Assembly: GCF_029623955.1 (NCBI RefSeq)
Contig: NZ_JARSBP010000004.1
Coordinates: forward strand, 310,001-374,000
Direction of reading: 5' to 3'
Origin: Mycobacterium sp. 236(2023)
Lineage (GTDB): Bacteria; Actinomycetota; Actinomycetes; Mycobacteriales; Mycobacteriaceae
Length of the DNA stretch: 64,000 nucleotides
This document shows positions 1-7,925 of this stretch, one piece after another. The position numbers and the translations under genes are program-made. The first letter of the stretch is position 1, and every line of letters begins with the position of its first letter. The notes under the pieces were generated by a model, which was given only the letters and a program-made list of their open reading frames with translations, was not told the DNA's origin and did not search any database.

Positions 1-1
1 A

Positions 2-430
2 GCCATGACGGGCGACGAGAAGCGGGCTGCGGCACTGGATCTCGACCTCGCCCGGGTGGGTTGGGGCCGTGACGATCCGGCGTTCCGGCAGGTTTTCGCC
101 GCCCAGTTCCTGCCCGACGGGACGCGGGCGGACTGGGCCGCGTTCGACCAGCTGCAGCGGCGTACGACGTCACCGGAGAACGCCGTGCACTTCCTCGAAG
201 AGTTCGCGCGGATCGACGTTCGCGACCTCTGCGCCCAGGTGCAGTGCCCGACGCTGATCCTGCACTCCCGCGACGACCATCGGGTGCCGATGCGGTACGG
301 CGAGGAACTGGCGACCCTGATCCCGGACTCCCGGCTGGTCGCTCTGTCGAGCAATAACCACCTGCTCATCGGTGCCGAACCGGCATGGCGGGTCTTCTGC
401 GACGAGGTGCAGGCATTCCTGGCGGTCTGA
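2..430 (+). CDS. alpha/beta-hydrolase, C-terminal part (5' truncated by window)
   Basis: The frame is open to the window edge, so the true start lies outside and the Met at position 5 is not a supported start. The visible 142 residues are the C-terminal end of an alpha/beta-hydrolase: a stretch reading CPTLILHSRDDHRVP carries the acid of the catalytic triad and NNHLL near the end carries the His. The nucleophile elbow is not in the window. In actinobacteria this kind of tail is often fused behind a DNA-binding or cyclase domain, but nothing here shows that. Substrate unknown. Confidence 0.75.
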   Translation, partial: AMTGDEKRAAALDLDLARVGWGRDDPAFRQVFAAQFLPDGTRADWAAFDQLQRRTTSPENAVHFLEEFARIDVRDLCAQVQCPTLILHSRDDHRVPMRYGEELATLIPDSRLVALSSNNHLLIGAEPAWRVFCDEVQAFLAV

Positions 431-462
431 TCTCCACGTAATCTCCACACAATCTCCATGTG
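430..462. repeat. three 11-bp direct repeats (ATCTCCA core)
   Basis: Three head-to-tail 11-bp units, ATCTCCACGTA, ATCTCCACACA and ATCTCCATGTG, start on the last base of the hydrolase stop codon and run into the start region of the next gene. Each shares the first seven bases. Eleven-bp-spaced direct repeats are the usual target form of OmpR/SARP winged-helix regulators, so this is a possible operator for the lipoprotein gene downstream. That role is inference. Confidence 0.5.
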
Positions 463-1173
463 CGTCGCGTCGGCGCCGACCATGCTGATGACAGGAGAAA
501 GCACACCCGTTGCGTGGTTGTCGCGGTCAGCGCCCTCGTCGCGTTCGGAACACTGTCGGCATGCGCGGGCAGTCAGACGCCGGAAGCGTCGGCTGCGTCG
601 CCGTTTCCGCAGTCGGCACGCTACATGGCCGATATGACCGCGGCCGACGGCAGGACCATGACGATCGGCATCAGTGTCGACGGCGCCGAGGTTGCTGCGT
701 ACTCCTGCAACGGAACCGACGACGAGGCATGGTTTTTCGGCACTCAGACCGACGGCGCGATCGGTCTCACGTCGCGGTTCCGCGACACCCTCGACGCCGA
801 GTTCGACGGCACGGATGTCACCGGCGACGTGGTCATGAACGGCACCGAGTACACGTTCACCGCGGCGTCGGTCACCGGTAACGCCGGGATGTACACCGCC
901 GAATCCGACGGCGTGCGTGCATCGTGGGTGGTGCGTCCCGACAGGTCCGCCGTCGGTGTGCAGTTCAGCGGCTTCGCCGACGAAGACGGCAAGATCGACG
1001 TATCCGATCTGGACGGGCTCAGCGACTCCGAGGTGCGCGACGACGTCCGGAACAAGCGCAAGCTCAGCCCGGCGGGCGCGATCGAGTTCCCGCCAGGAAC
1101 CAACCGCCGCGCCACCATCAACGGTGTCAGAGTGACGCCCACCCTGGTGACCGGGACGTTCCGGCTCCCCTGA
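460..1173 (+). CDS. putative secreted lipoprotein
   Basis: A 237-residue protein. The N-terminus has a basic stretch (RRKHTR, about residues 12-17), a hydrophobic segment and a lipobox LSAC, so it is probably lipid-anchored outside the membrane. The mature part is about 200 residues, acidic and beta-rich in appearance, with one further Cys (YSC) and no motif I recognise. The start is GTG at 460. An in-frame GTG at 514 has AGGAG upstream but would leave the signal peptide without its positive charges, so I keep 460. A hairpin overlaps the stop codon. Function unknown. Confidence 0.65.
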   Translation: MRRVGADHADDRRKHTRCVVVAVSALVAFGTLSACAGSQTPEASAASPFPQSARYMADMTAADGRTMTIGISVDGAEVAAYSCNGTDDEAWFFGTQTDGAIGLTSRFRDTLDAEFDGTDVTGDVVMNGTEYTFTAASVTGNAGMYTAESDGVRASWVVRPDRSAVGVQFSGFADEDGKIDVSDLDGLSDSEVRDDVRNKRKLSPAGAIEFPPGTNRRATINGVRVTPTLVTGTFRLP

Positions 1174-1194
1174 GGCGAACCGCTGTTCGCCTCA
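1171..1194 (+). terminator. hairpin terminator after the lipoprotein gene
   Basis: Perfect 10-bp inverted repeat TGAGGCGAAC / GTTCGCCTCA with a CGCT loop, beginning at the lipoprotein stop codon. No T-tract follows, which is common for mycobacterial hairpin terminators. The remaining 160 bp up to the ssuC start shows no gene or clear promoter. Confidence 0.55.
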
Positions 1195-1355
1195 TCCAGA
1201 ATCAAACCCTTCGCTCCCGGACCGGTGGTACGTAACGTCGCCTCACCGCGACACGTCCCACCGACCTGGCAGCTCCGCTTGCCCAGGGCAAACCCGCAGC
1301 CGCAGGCCGCTGGACGGACCGCAAATGGGGTCTGATCCGGCTGGCATCCCCGTTC

Positions 1356-2063
1356 GTGCTTCTCGCGCTGTGGCAGCTCGGCAGTGCGCTGCGGCTGATC
1401 CCGCAGGATGTGCTGCCCGCACCGTCGCTGATCGCCGAAGCCGGCCTCGAGCTCGTCGAGAACGGCCAACTCGTCGACGCACTCGCCATCTCGGGGCTCC
1501 GGGTGATCGAGGGCTTGGTGCTCGGCGGGGTCATCGGCGTCGCACTCGGTACGGTCGTCGGTCTGTCGAAATGGTTCGAAGCCACCATCGACCCGCCCAT
1601 GCAGATGGTGCGGGCGCTGCCACACCTCGGCCTCATCCCGTTGTTCATCATCTGGTTCGGAATCGGTGAAGTCCCCAAGGTTCTGCTCGTCGCTCTCGGC
1701 GTCAGCTTCCCGCTGTACCTCAACACATTCTCGGCGATCCGCCAGGTAGACCCCAAGCTGTTCGAAACCGCTCAGGTTCTTGGCTTTTCGTTCTGGCAAC
1801 GATTCCGGTCGATCATCGTTCCCAGTGCGGCGCCCCAGGTTCTCGTCGGGTTGCGGCAGTCGCTGGCGATCGCGTGGCTGACGCTCATCGTCGCCGAGCA
1901 GATCAACGCCGACAAGGGGATCGGCTTCCTCATCATGAATGCGCGCGACTTCCTGCGCATCGACATCATCATCTTCGGCCTGATCGTCTACGCCCTGCTC
2001 GGAATCGGCACCGACGCGATCGTGCGTGCCTTCGAGCGCCGAGCCCTGAGGTATCGCGCATGA
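1356..2063 (+). CDS. ssuC: aliphatic sulfonate ABC transporter permease SsuC
   Basis: Inner-membrane permease of the nitrate/sulfonate/taurine class (BPD_transp_1). It would form the channel with SsuB and receive sulfonates from SsuA. About six hydrophobic segments are visible, and the EAA-type loop lies in the stretch around ETAQVLGFSFWQRF. The frame overlaps ssuB by ATGA. Odd: the frame is open from 1236, and the codons just before the GTG at 1356 read as a continuation of the family's first membrane helix, yet there is no ATG, GTG or TTG between 1236 and 1356. The annotated start may therefore be about 10-30 residues too short, or a CTG is used. Confidence 0.88.
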   Translation: MLLALWQLGSALRLIPQDVLPAPSLIAEAGLELVENGQLVDALAISGLRVIEGLVLGGVIGVALGTVVGLSKWFEATIDPPMQMVRALPHLGLIPLFIIWFGIGEVPKVLLVALGVSFPLYLNTFSAIRQVDPKLFETAQVLGFSFWQRFRSIIVPSAAPQVLVGLRQSLAIAWLTLIVAEQINADKGIGFLIMNARDFLRIDIIIFGLIVYALLGIGTDAIVRAFERRALRYRA

Positions 2064-2812
2064 CCATGACTTCACAAGCGCCCAACAGTGTTTCCGCCCG
2101 GAGCGCGACCTGGGCGGGGGAGCTGCGCAACGTCGACAAGTGGTATGGCGAGCACCATGTGCTGACCGACGTCTCGATCCGCGTCGCCCGCGGCGAGATC
2201 GTCGCGCTGATCGGGCGAAGCGGGTCAGGGAAATCGACAGTTCTGCGCGTCTTGGCGGGACTGTCCACCGACCACACCGGCGAGCGCACCGTCGCCGGCG
2301 CACCGGCCATCGCCTTCCAGGAACCTCGGTTGTTCCCATGGCGCGACGTGCGCACCAATGTCGGCTACGGCCTGACCCGCATCAGGTTGCCGAAGGCGCA
2401 GGCGCGGGCCCGCGCCGAGAAAGCGCTGGCCGACGTCGGCCTCGCCGACCGCGGCGGTGCCTGGCCGCTGACGCTGTCAGGTGGTCAGGCGCAACGTGTT
2501 TCACTCGCGCGTGCTCTTGTGGCTCAGCCCGAGCTGTTGCTGCTCGACGAGCCGTTCGGTGCTCTCGACGCGCTCACCCGGTTGTCGATGCGCCACCTGC
2601 TCCTCGATCTGTGGCGCGAGCACGGCTTCGGTGTCCTGCTGGTCACCCACGACGTCGACGAGGCCGTCGCCCTGGCGGACCGGGTGCTGGTGCTCGAAGA
2701 CGGCGAAGTCGTTCACACGCTCGACATTCCCGACCCGCGGCAGGCGCCGGGCGAGGGACACACCGACCGATACCGCGCAGAGCTGCTGGACAAGCTCGGC
2801 GTGGCGCTCTGA
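2060..2812 (+). CDS. ssuB: aliphatic sulfonate ABC transporter ATPase SsuB
   Basis: A 250-residue cytoplasmic ATPase driving sulfonate import. Walker A GRSGSGKST is at residues 52-60, the signature LSGGQAQR at about 139-146, Walker B LLLLDEP at about 159-165 and the switch His in LLVTHDVDEA. The chain is short and lacks a long regulatory C-terminus, as is usual for SsuB/TauB. The ATG overlaps the ssuC stop (ATGA), which implies coupling; a second in-frame ATG lies six bases on. The ssuD four genes downstream supports sulfonate over nitrate as substrate. Confidence 0.9.
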   Translation: MTMTSQAPNSVSARSATWAGELRNVDKWYGEHHVLTDVSIRVARGEIVALIGRSGSGKSTVLRVLAGLSTDHTGERTVAGAPAIAFQEPRLFPWRDVRTNVGYGLTRIRLPKAQARARAEKALADVGLADRGGAWPLTLSGGQAQRVSLARALVAQPELLLLDEPFGALDALTRLSMRHLLLDLWREHGFGVLLVTHDVDEAVALADRVLVLEDGEVVHTLDIPDPRQAPGEGHTDRYRAELLDKLGVAL

Positions 2813-2837
2813 AACACCGGACCACGAGAGGACTTTC

Positions 2838-3851
2838 ATGTCTCGGTTTCTCGCTGTACTCGCGCTGGTGAGCCTGCTGCTCACCGGCTGCGTCACCCGC
2901 GAGGACACCTCGGGCGCGCAGCAGGCACCCGACGCCGTCCCGCTCAGCGACCTGACGGGCCTCACCTTGGCCGTCGGTGACCAGAAAGGCGGCACCGAAG
3001 CGCTGCTGACCGCCGCAGGGGCGCTCGACGACCTGCCCTACAAAATCGCGTTCTCCACCTTCACATCTGGACCACCACAGATCGAGGCGGCCACGGCGGG
3101 CAAGATCGACTTCGCGATCACCGGCAACACCCCGCCGATCTTCGGCGCCGCATCGGGGGCCAAAGTCAAGGTGGTCTCGGCCTATGACGGCAGCGGTCGC
3201 GGCGACAAGCTTCTCGTGCACCAGAATTCGTCCATCCAGACGATCACCGATCTGCGGGGCAAACGCATCGCCCTCGCCAAAGGCAGCTCGGCTCACGGCA
3301 ACGTCCTGGCGCAACTGAAGAAGAACGGGCTCACCCCCGCCGACGTCGAACTGGTCTTCCTGCAACCGGCCGACGCGCTCGGCGCGTTCACCCAGCGCCA
3401 GGTCGACGTGTGGGCCGTGTGGGATCCCTACACCGCGCAGGCCGAGGCCGACATCCCGGTGCGCAGCATCGCCGAGGCGACCGGCGTCACCAACGGAGCG
3501 GGGTTCGGTATCGCCTCCGATCAGGCGCTGGCAGACCCGAAACGCAACACCGCCATCAGCGACCTTCTGGTGCGCTACGCCAAGGCCGCGCAGTGGGCGC
3601 GAGACCATCCAGACGTTTGGGCCCAAAGATACGCGGCGTCAGTCGGGTTGACCCCCGAGGTGGCATCCGCAGCGCAGGGCCGCAGCCTTCGACTGCCGTT
3701 CGCCCTGTCCGATGAACTCGTCGACTCCGAGCAGGAACTGGCGGACCTGTTCGCCGAGTCCGGTCAGATCGCCGAGGCCCCCGAGTTCAAGAACTGGGTG
3801 GATCAGCGGTACAGCGAAACGCTCGCGCCTCTGTACCTGAACCGCACGTAG
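2838..3851 (+). CDS. ssuA: aliphatic sulfonate-binding lipoprotein SsuA
   Basis: A 337-residue substrate-binding protein of the SsuA/TauA/NMT1 type. The signal peptide ends in lipobox LLTGC (Cys18), so the receptor is lipid-anchored on the outer face of the membrane. The two-lobe fold is suggested by GKIDFAITGNTPPIF, the LRGKRIALAKGSSAH stretch and QVDVWAVWDPYTAQAE, all typical of the family. It starts 25 bp after ssuB and 8 bp before the ssuD start, inside one operon. The exact sulfonate cannot be read from the sequence. Confidence 0.88.
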   Translation: MSRFLAVLALVSLLLTGCVTREDTSGAQQAPDAVPLSDLTGLTLAVGDQKGGTEALLTAAGALDDLPYKIAFSTFTSGPPQIEAATAGKIDFAITGNTPPIFGAASGAKVKVVSAYDGSGRGDKLLVHQNSSIQTITDLRGKRIALAKGSSAHGNVLAQLKKNGLTPADVELVFLQPADALGAFTQRQVDVWAVWDPYTAQAEADIPVRSIAEATGVTNGAGFGIASDQALADPKRNTAISDLLVRYAKAAQWARDHPDVWAQRYAASVGLTPEVASAAQGRSLRLPFALSDELVDSEQELADLFAESGQIAEAPEFKNWVDQRYSETLAPLYLNRT

Positions 3852-3859
3852 GAGGATCT

Positions 3860-4957
3860 GTGCCTGTTCAAGCGAGATTCCACTGGTTCCTGCCCACCGC
3901 TGGCGACAGCCGCTCCATCGTCGGCGCCTCTCACGCCTCGTCTCAGCGCTCGGTTCCGGCCGGATACCGCCCGCCCACACGCCGGTATCTGGCCGAGGTC
4001 GCACGCGCCGCGGACCGCCTCGGCTACGAAGGTGTGCTGACGCCCACCGGAACATGGTGCGAGGACGCCTGGCTCACGTCGGCCGCACTGCTCGCCGAGA
4101 CCGAGCGCCTGAAGTTCCTCGTCGCGTTCCGGCCCGGCCTCGTCCCGCCGACGCTGGCCGCCCAGCAGGCGGCGACGCTGCAGCGGTTCTCCGAAGGACG
4201 TGTGCTTCTCAACATCGTCAGCGGCGGCGACGACCTCGAGCAGCGCCGGTTCGGCGACTGGGTGGGCCACGACGAGCGATACGCCCGCACAGCCGAATTC
4301 CTGCACATCGTCAAGTCGGTGTGGTCGCAGGAGAAACTCGACTTCAAGGGCCACTTCTACGACGTGGCCGACGCGCGGGTGTCAGAGGCGCCGGATCCGT
4401 TGCCGCAGATCTACTTCGGCGGCTCCTCGGCGGCCGCGTTGCCCGTCGCGAGTGAGCACGCCGATGTGTACCTGACATGGGGTGAACCGCCACGCGATGC
4501 GGCCGCGAAGATCGACAGGGTGCGTGCCCTGGCCGCCGAGCGGGGCCGCCGGCTCCGGTTCGGCATCCGGCTGCACACGATCAGCCGCGACACGTCGGAG
4601 GCGGCCTGGGCGGTCGCCGACGAACTGCTCGCCGGGCTGTCACCCGAGCAGATCGCCAATGCCACCCAGCTGCACGCCCGTTCGGAGTCCGAGGGTCAGC
4701 GCCGCATGACGGCCCTGCACGGTGGTCGCATCGACCAGCTGGAGATCTACCCGAACCTGTGGGCGGGCGTCGGTCTGGTCCGTGGCGGTGCCGGCACCGC
4801 GCTCGTCGGAAGTCATCAGGAAGTGGCGGATCTGATCTCCGAATACCATTCGCTCGGGTTCGACGAATTCATCCTGTCGGGCTATCCGCACCTGGAAGAG
4901 GCCTACTGGTTCGCCGAGGGCGTTCTGCCGATCCTGAAGCGCAAAGGTGTCGCCTGA
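3860..4957 (+). CDS. ssuD: FMNH2-dependent alkanesulfonate monooxygenase SsuD
   Basis: A 365-residue luciferase-like (TIM-barrel) flavin monooxygenase, close to the usual length of SsuD. It cleaves alkanesulfonates to aldehyde and sulfite with reduced FMN, giving sulfur for growth. The N-terminal FHWFLPTAGD, the FRPGLVPP strand and the LNIVSGGD stretch fit the SsuD branch. The start is GTG at 3860 with GGAGGA just upstream. No flavin reductase (SsuE) is present in the operon, so FMNH2 must come from elsewhere. Confidence 0.9.
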   Translation: MPVQARFHWFLPTAGDSRSIVGASHASSQRSVPAGYRPPTRRYLAEVARAADRLGYEGVLTPTGTWCEDAWLTSAALLAETERLKFLVAFRPGLVPPTLAAQQAATLQRFSEGRVLLNIVSGGDDLEQRRFGDWVGHDERYARTAEFLHIVKSVWSQEKLDFKGHFYDVADARVSEAPDPLPQIYFGGSSAAALPVASEHADVYLTWGEPPRDAAAKIDRVRALAAERGRRLRFGIRLHTISRDTSEAAWAVADELLAGLSPEQIANATQLHARSESEGQRRMTALHGGRIDQLEIYPNLWAGVGLVRGGAGTALVGSHQEVADLISEYHSLGFDEFILSGYPHLEEAYWFAEGVLPILKRKGVA

Positions 4958-4984
4958 TCGCGCCTCTCTGGTAAAGCTGTCGTC

Positions 4985-5566
4985 GTGGACGAATGGTTCG
5001 AGCGCAGCCCGTTCGTCGGTTTCGTCCCCTGGATCATCTACTGGGTGGTCGCCGACGGACCCAGTACCTGGATGTTCGGGGCGATATGCGCCGTGATCGC
5101 GACGTTGATCATGGGAATGTCGGCCGGCTTCGCCGGGGTCCGGCTCCTCGACATCGTCACTGTGGTGTTCTTCACAGGCGTCACGATTGCCGGCCTGATC
5201 CTCGGAGCGCATGACCGCGACTGGATGGACACCTACGCCACGACACTGTCCAGTGGCGTGCTCGCCGTGATGGCCTTGGCGTCGTTGGCATTCGAGCCGT
5301 TCACCGCCCAGTACGCCCCGGCGAGCGCGCCGCGCCAGGACTGGGAGCAGGCCGCCTTCCGGCGCACCAACCAGGTTCTGACGCTGATGTGGGCGCTCGT
5401 CTTCGCGCTGATCGCGGTGCTCGGCTACCTGGCCGCGCTGGCGCCCGCGACGGTTCACCTCACGAAGGCCGTCATCCCGGTGGTCGTGATCGTCGGCGCC
5501 GTGGGCATGACGCTGACCTATCCGGCCAAGGCGCGGGAGAAGGCGCGCCAGGACGCCGCCACGTAG
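4985..5566 (+). CDS. hypothetical membrane protein (four to six TM)
   Basis: A 193-residue protein with a GTG start. Hydrophobic segments lie at about residues 10-25, 28-50, 56-75, 85-100, 130-150 and 160-180, separated by short loops; the C-terminus is basic (AKAREKARQ) and cytoplasmic in appearance. It follows ssuD by 27 bp and could be co-transcribed, but nothing ties it to sulfur use. I do not recognise a named family. Confidence 0.7.
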   Translation: MDEWFERSPFVGFVPWIIYWVVADGPSTWMFGAICAVIATLIMGMSAGFAGVRLLDIVTVVFFTGVTIAGLILGAHDRDWMDTYATTLSSGVLAVMALASLAFEPFTAQYAPASAPRQDWEQAAFRRTNQVLTLMWALVFALIAVLGYLAALAPATVHLTKAVIPVVVIVGAVGMTLTYPAKAREKARQDAAT

Positions 5567-5588
5567 CGGGTCAGCGGCCGTCTGCCGC

Positions 5589-6293
5589 TCAGCAGCTGTA
5601 CGCGATGGAGGCGGTCACGTCCGCCGGTGGCGTGACTTCGGCCAGACACCCGAACGGCACGATCCCGTCGGCGGCGACCCGCACCGCCGCACGATGCGCG
5701 TAGTTGACGCAGTACAGGCCCGATGCATCGCTGCGGCACCGGTTGTCGCCGAAGGCCATGGACTGTCCCGCGGCGAGTTCGGTGCCCGTGCCGTTGACGA
5801 ACGGGCCCGGATCGCCGCGCAGAGAACCGACCGTCAGGGTCGTCCCCGAGAAACTGATCCATCCCGGCTTCCACATGCCCTCGGTCTGAGTGGGGGGCGG
5901 CGCGGGATCGGTGAGCTCGAGCAGGCAGGTCAGCGCGCCGTCGGCCAGCCGTGCGTCGGTGAGGCACTGCGTTGTGCTGTGCGGTGCCCCCGAGGGGCTG
6001 ACGAAGGCGATGTCGTCCCCGAGCCTGGTCGTCACACCATCGCGGAATGCGACGTGGAAGCCGCCCGCATCGACCGGCGTGGCCGCTTCGACCCACCCGA
6101 TGACCTCGTCGATCGAGGCGTCGGCGGCGGGTGCGCCGGAGCCCGGGACGGGTGTTGCCGACGGAGTCGGGGCAGGTGAGGAGGCGGTCGTCGGTGTCGG
6201 CGCCGGAGACTCCGATGACTCGGCCTCGCCACCCACCGATTGGGAGCAGGCCGTCACCAGGGCGCTCACCGCGATCACAACAGCCAGGCGCAT
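5589..6293 (-). CDS. putative lipoprotein with Pro/Thr/Ser-rich linker
   Basis: A 234-residue protein. The signal peptide ends in lipobox VTAC (Cys16). A low-complexity Ser/Pro/Thr/Ala linker runs to about residue 55, followed by a globular part of about 180 residues with four to five Cys that could form disulfides (TQCL, TCLL, NRC, YCVNY, FGC, YSC). It is convergent with the membrane protein at 4985 and likely displayed on the cell surface. Function unknown. Confidence 0.7.
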   Translation of the reverse strand: MRLAVVIAVSALVTACSQSVGGEAESSESPAPTPTTASSPAPTPSATPVPGSGAPAADASIDEVIGWVEAATPVDAGGFHVAFRDGVTTRLGDDIAFVSPSGAPHSTTQCLTDARLADGALTCLLELTDPAPPPTQTEGMWKPGWISFSGTTLTVGSLRGDPGPFVNGTGTELAAGQSMAFGDNRCRSDASGLYCVNYAHRAAVRVAADGIVPFGCLAEVTPPADVTASIAYSC

Positions 6294-6366
6294 TCGGCCA
6301 GGTTAGCGAGCGGACACGGATTCGATGGTCAGGCAGGCCGGGCAAAGGTTCGCTACCGTCGGCAGA

Positions 6367-7884
6367 ATGCACGAACACACCGTCCGGGTGAAGACCGCCT
6401 CGGGCACCGTCGAGGGGTTCACCCGCGACGGCGTCAACCGCTGGCGTTCGATCCCGTACGCACGTCCGCCGGTGGGTCCTTTGCGGTATCGCGCTCCCCA
6501 GCCGGTGCATCCGTGGCCCGGCGTGCGTCACTGCCACGGATTCGGCTACTGCGCCCCGCAGCAGCGGATGTACACCATCTTGGCGCCGGGGAAGTACCAG
6601 CCGACCAGTGAGGACTGCCTGACGCTCAACGTGGTGGCGCCCGAGGACTCGCGGGAGTCGGCCGGGGAGCCGCTGCCCGTCATGGTCTTCATCCACGGCG
6701 GTGGCTATCTGCTGGGCAGCTCGGCCACTCCCGTGTACGACGGCGCATCGCTGGCCCGCAAGGGGTGCGTGTACGTCTCGGTGAACTACCGCCTCGGCGC
6801 CCTGGGCTGCCTCGAACTGTCGTCGCTGTCGACACCCGAGGTCACCATCGACGACAATCTGTTCCTGCGTGACCTGGTGATGGCGCTGCGGTGGGTGCAA
6901 GAGAACATCGCCGCGTTCGGCGGTGACCCCGACAACGTGACCATCTTCGGTGAGAGCGCGGGGGCGCATGCGGTGGCCACGCTGGTGGCCACTCCCGATG
7001 CCAAAGGCCTTTTCGCGCGCGCGATTTCGCAGAGCCCTGCCAGCGGGATGATAGGGAGTGCCGACGTCGCCGAGGACTACGCGGCCCGATTCGCCCGGCA
7101 ACTGGGAGCAGTCGACGGTGACGGCGCCCGGAAGGTGATGTCGGCCCGCCCGGCCGATCTCGTCGACGCCATGGACCGGCTGGTCCTCGAGGGGCAGCGC
7201 GACATGCTCGGTGCCTTCGCGATCGGTCCGACGTTCGGTACGCCCTACCTGCCCGCGGACCCCGTCGAAGCGATGCGCTCGGGGACGGCCCACCGGGTAC
7301 CTCTGATCGTCGGCACCAACGCCGACGAGGGGCGGTTGTTCACCCGCTTCCTCAAGCTCCTCCCGACCTCCGAACCCGCCATCGAGCGACTGCTCGGGCA
7401 TCTGGAACCCGAAGCGCGGCAACAGATTCTGGCCGCATATCCCGGCTATCCCGCATCCGACGCATGCGTGCGGTTCGGCGGAGACTTCATCTTCGGCTCC
7501 GCGGTGTGGCAGATCGCGCAGGCGCATTCGCAGTGGGCGCCGACCTACGTCTACCGCTACGACTACGCCACTGCGGCGCTGCGCCTGTCCGGGATGGGCG
7601 CCACCCACGCCACCGAACTGCTCGCGGTGTTCGACGTGTACCGGTCCCGGTTCGGCAAGCTGCTGGCCGCCGGCATCGACTCCCGCAGCGCACGGAAGGT
7701 GACCGACGACGTCCAGCGCCGGTGGCTGGCATTCGCCGACCACGGCGTGCCCGGACAGGACTGGCCGCTCTACACCGGCGACGAGCGCGCGGTACTGGTT
7801 CTGGACCGGCGCAGGCGTGTCGAGCTGGACCCGCACTCGGAGCGTCGGCTGGCCTGGGAGGGTTTCGTCCCCGCCGCGCGCTGA
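6367..7884 (+). CDS. type-B carboxylesterase / lipase family
   Basis: A 505-residue alpha/beta-hydrolase of the COesterase family; hydrolyses carboxylic esters. The oxyanion loop HGGG is at residues 110-113, the nucleophile elbow GESAGA at 195-200 (Ser197), the acid likely in GTNADEGR and the His in GATHATEL. The N-terminus (VKTASGTVEGF, SIPYARPP) is typical and defines the start at ATG 6367; a longer in-frame ORF to 6325 lacks family similarity. No signal peptide, so probably cytoplasmic. Forty-one bp upstream of the amine oxidase; a shared role is only inference. Confidence 0.88.
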   Translation: MHEHTVRVKTASGTVEGFTRDGVNRWRSIPYARPPVGPLRYRAPQPVHPWPGVRHCHGFGYCAPQQRMYTILAPGKYQPTSEDCLTLNVVAPEDSRESAGEPLPVMVFIHGGGYLLGSSATPVYDGASLARKGCVYVSVNYRLGALGCLELSSLSTPEVTIDDNLFLRDLVMALRWVQENIAAFGGDPDNVTIFGESAGAHAVATLVATPDAKGLFARAISQSPASGMIGSADVAEDYAARFARQLGAVDGDGARKVMSARPADLVDAMDRLVLEGQRDMLGAFAIGPTFGTPYLPADPVEAMRSGTAHRVPLIVGTNADEGRLFTRFLKLLPTSEPAIERLLGHLEPEARQQILAAYPGYPASDACVRFGGDFIFGSAVWQIAQAHSQWAPTYVYRYDYATAALRLSGMGATHATELLAVFDVYRSRFGKLLAAGIDSRSARKVTDDVQRRWLAFADHGVPGQDWPLYTGDERAVLVLDRRRRVELDPHSERRLAWEGFVPAAR

Positions 7885-7925
7885 GGTCGCCGAGTTGGGC
7901 GATTCGGCGTGCCCCCGCACTGCCG

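Noticed and set aside
5518..7920. 800-codon minus-strand frame
   Set aside because: Lies opposite the carboxylesterase and overlaps the lipoprotein in another frame; no motifs.
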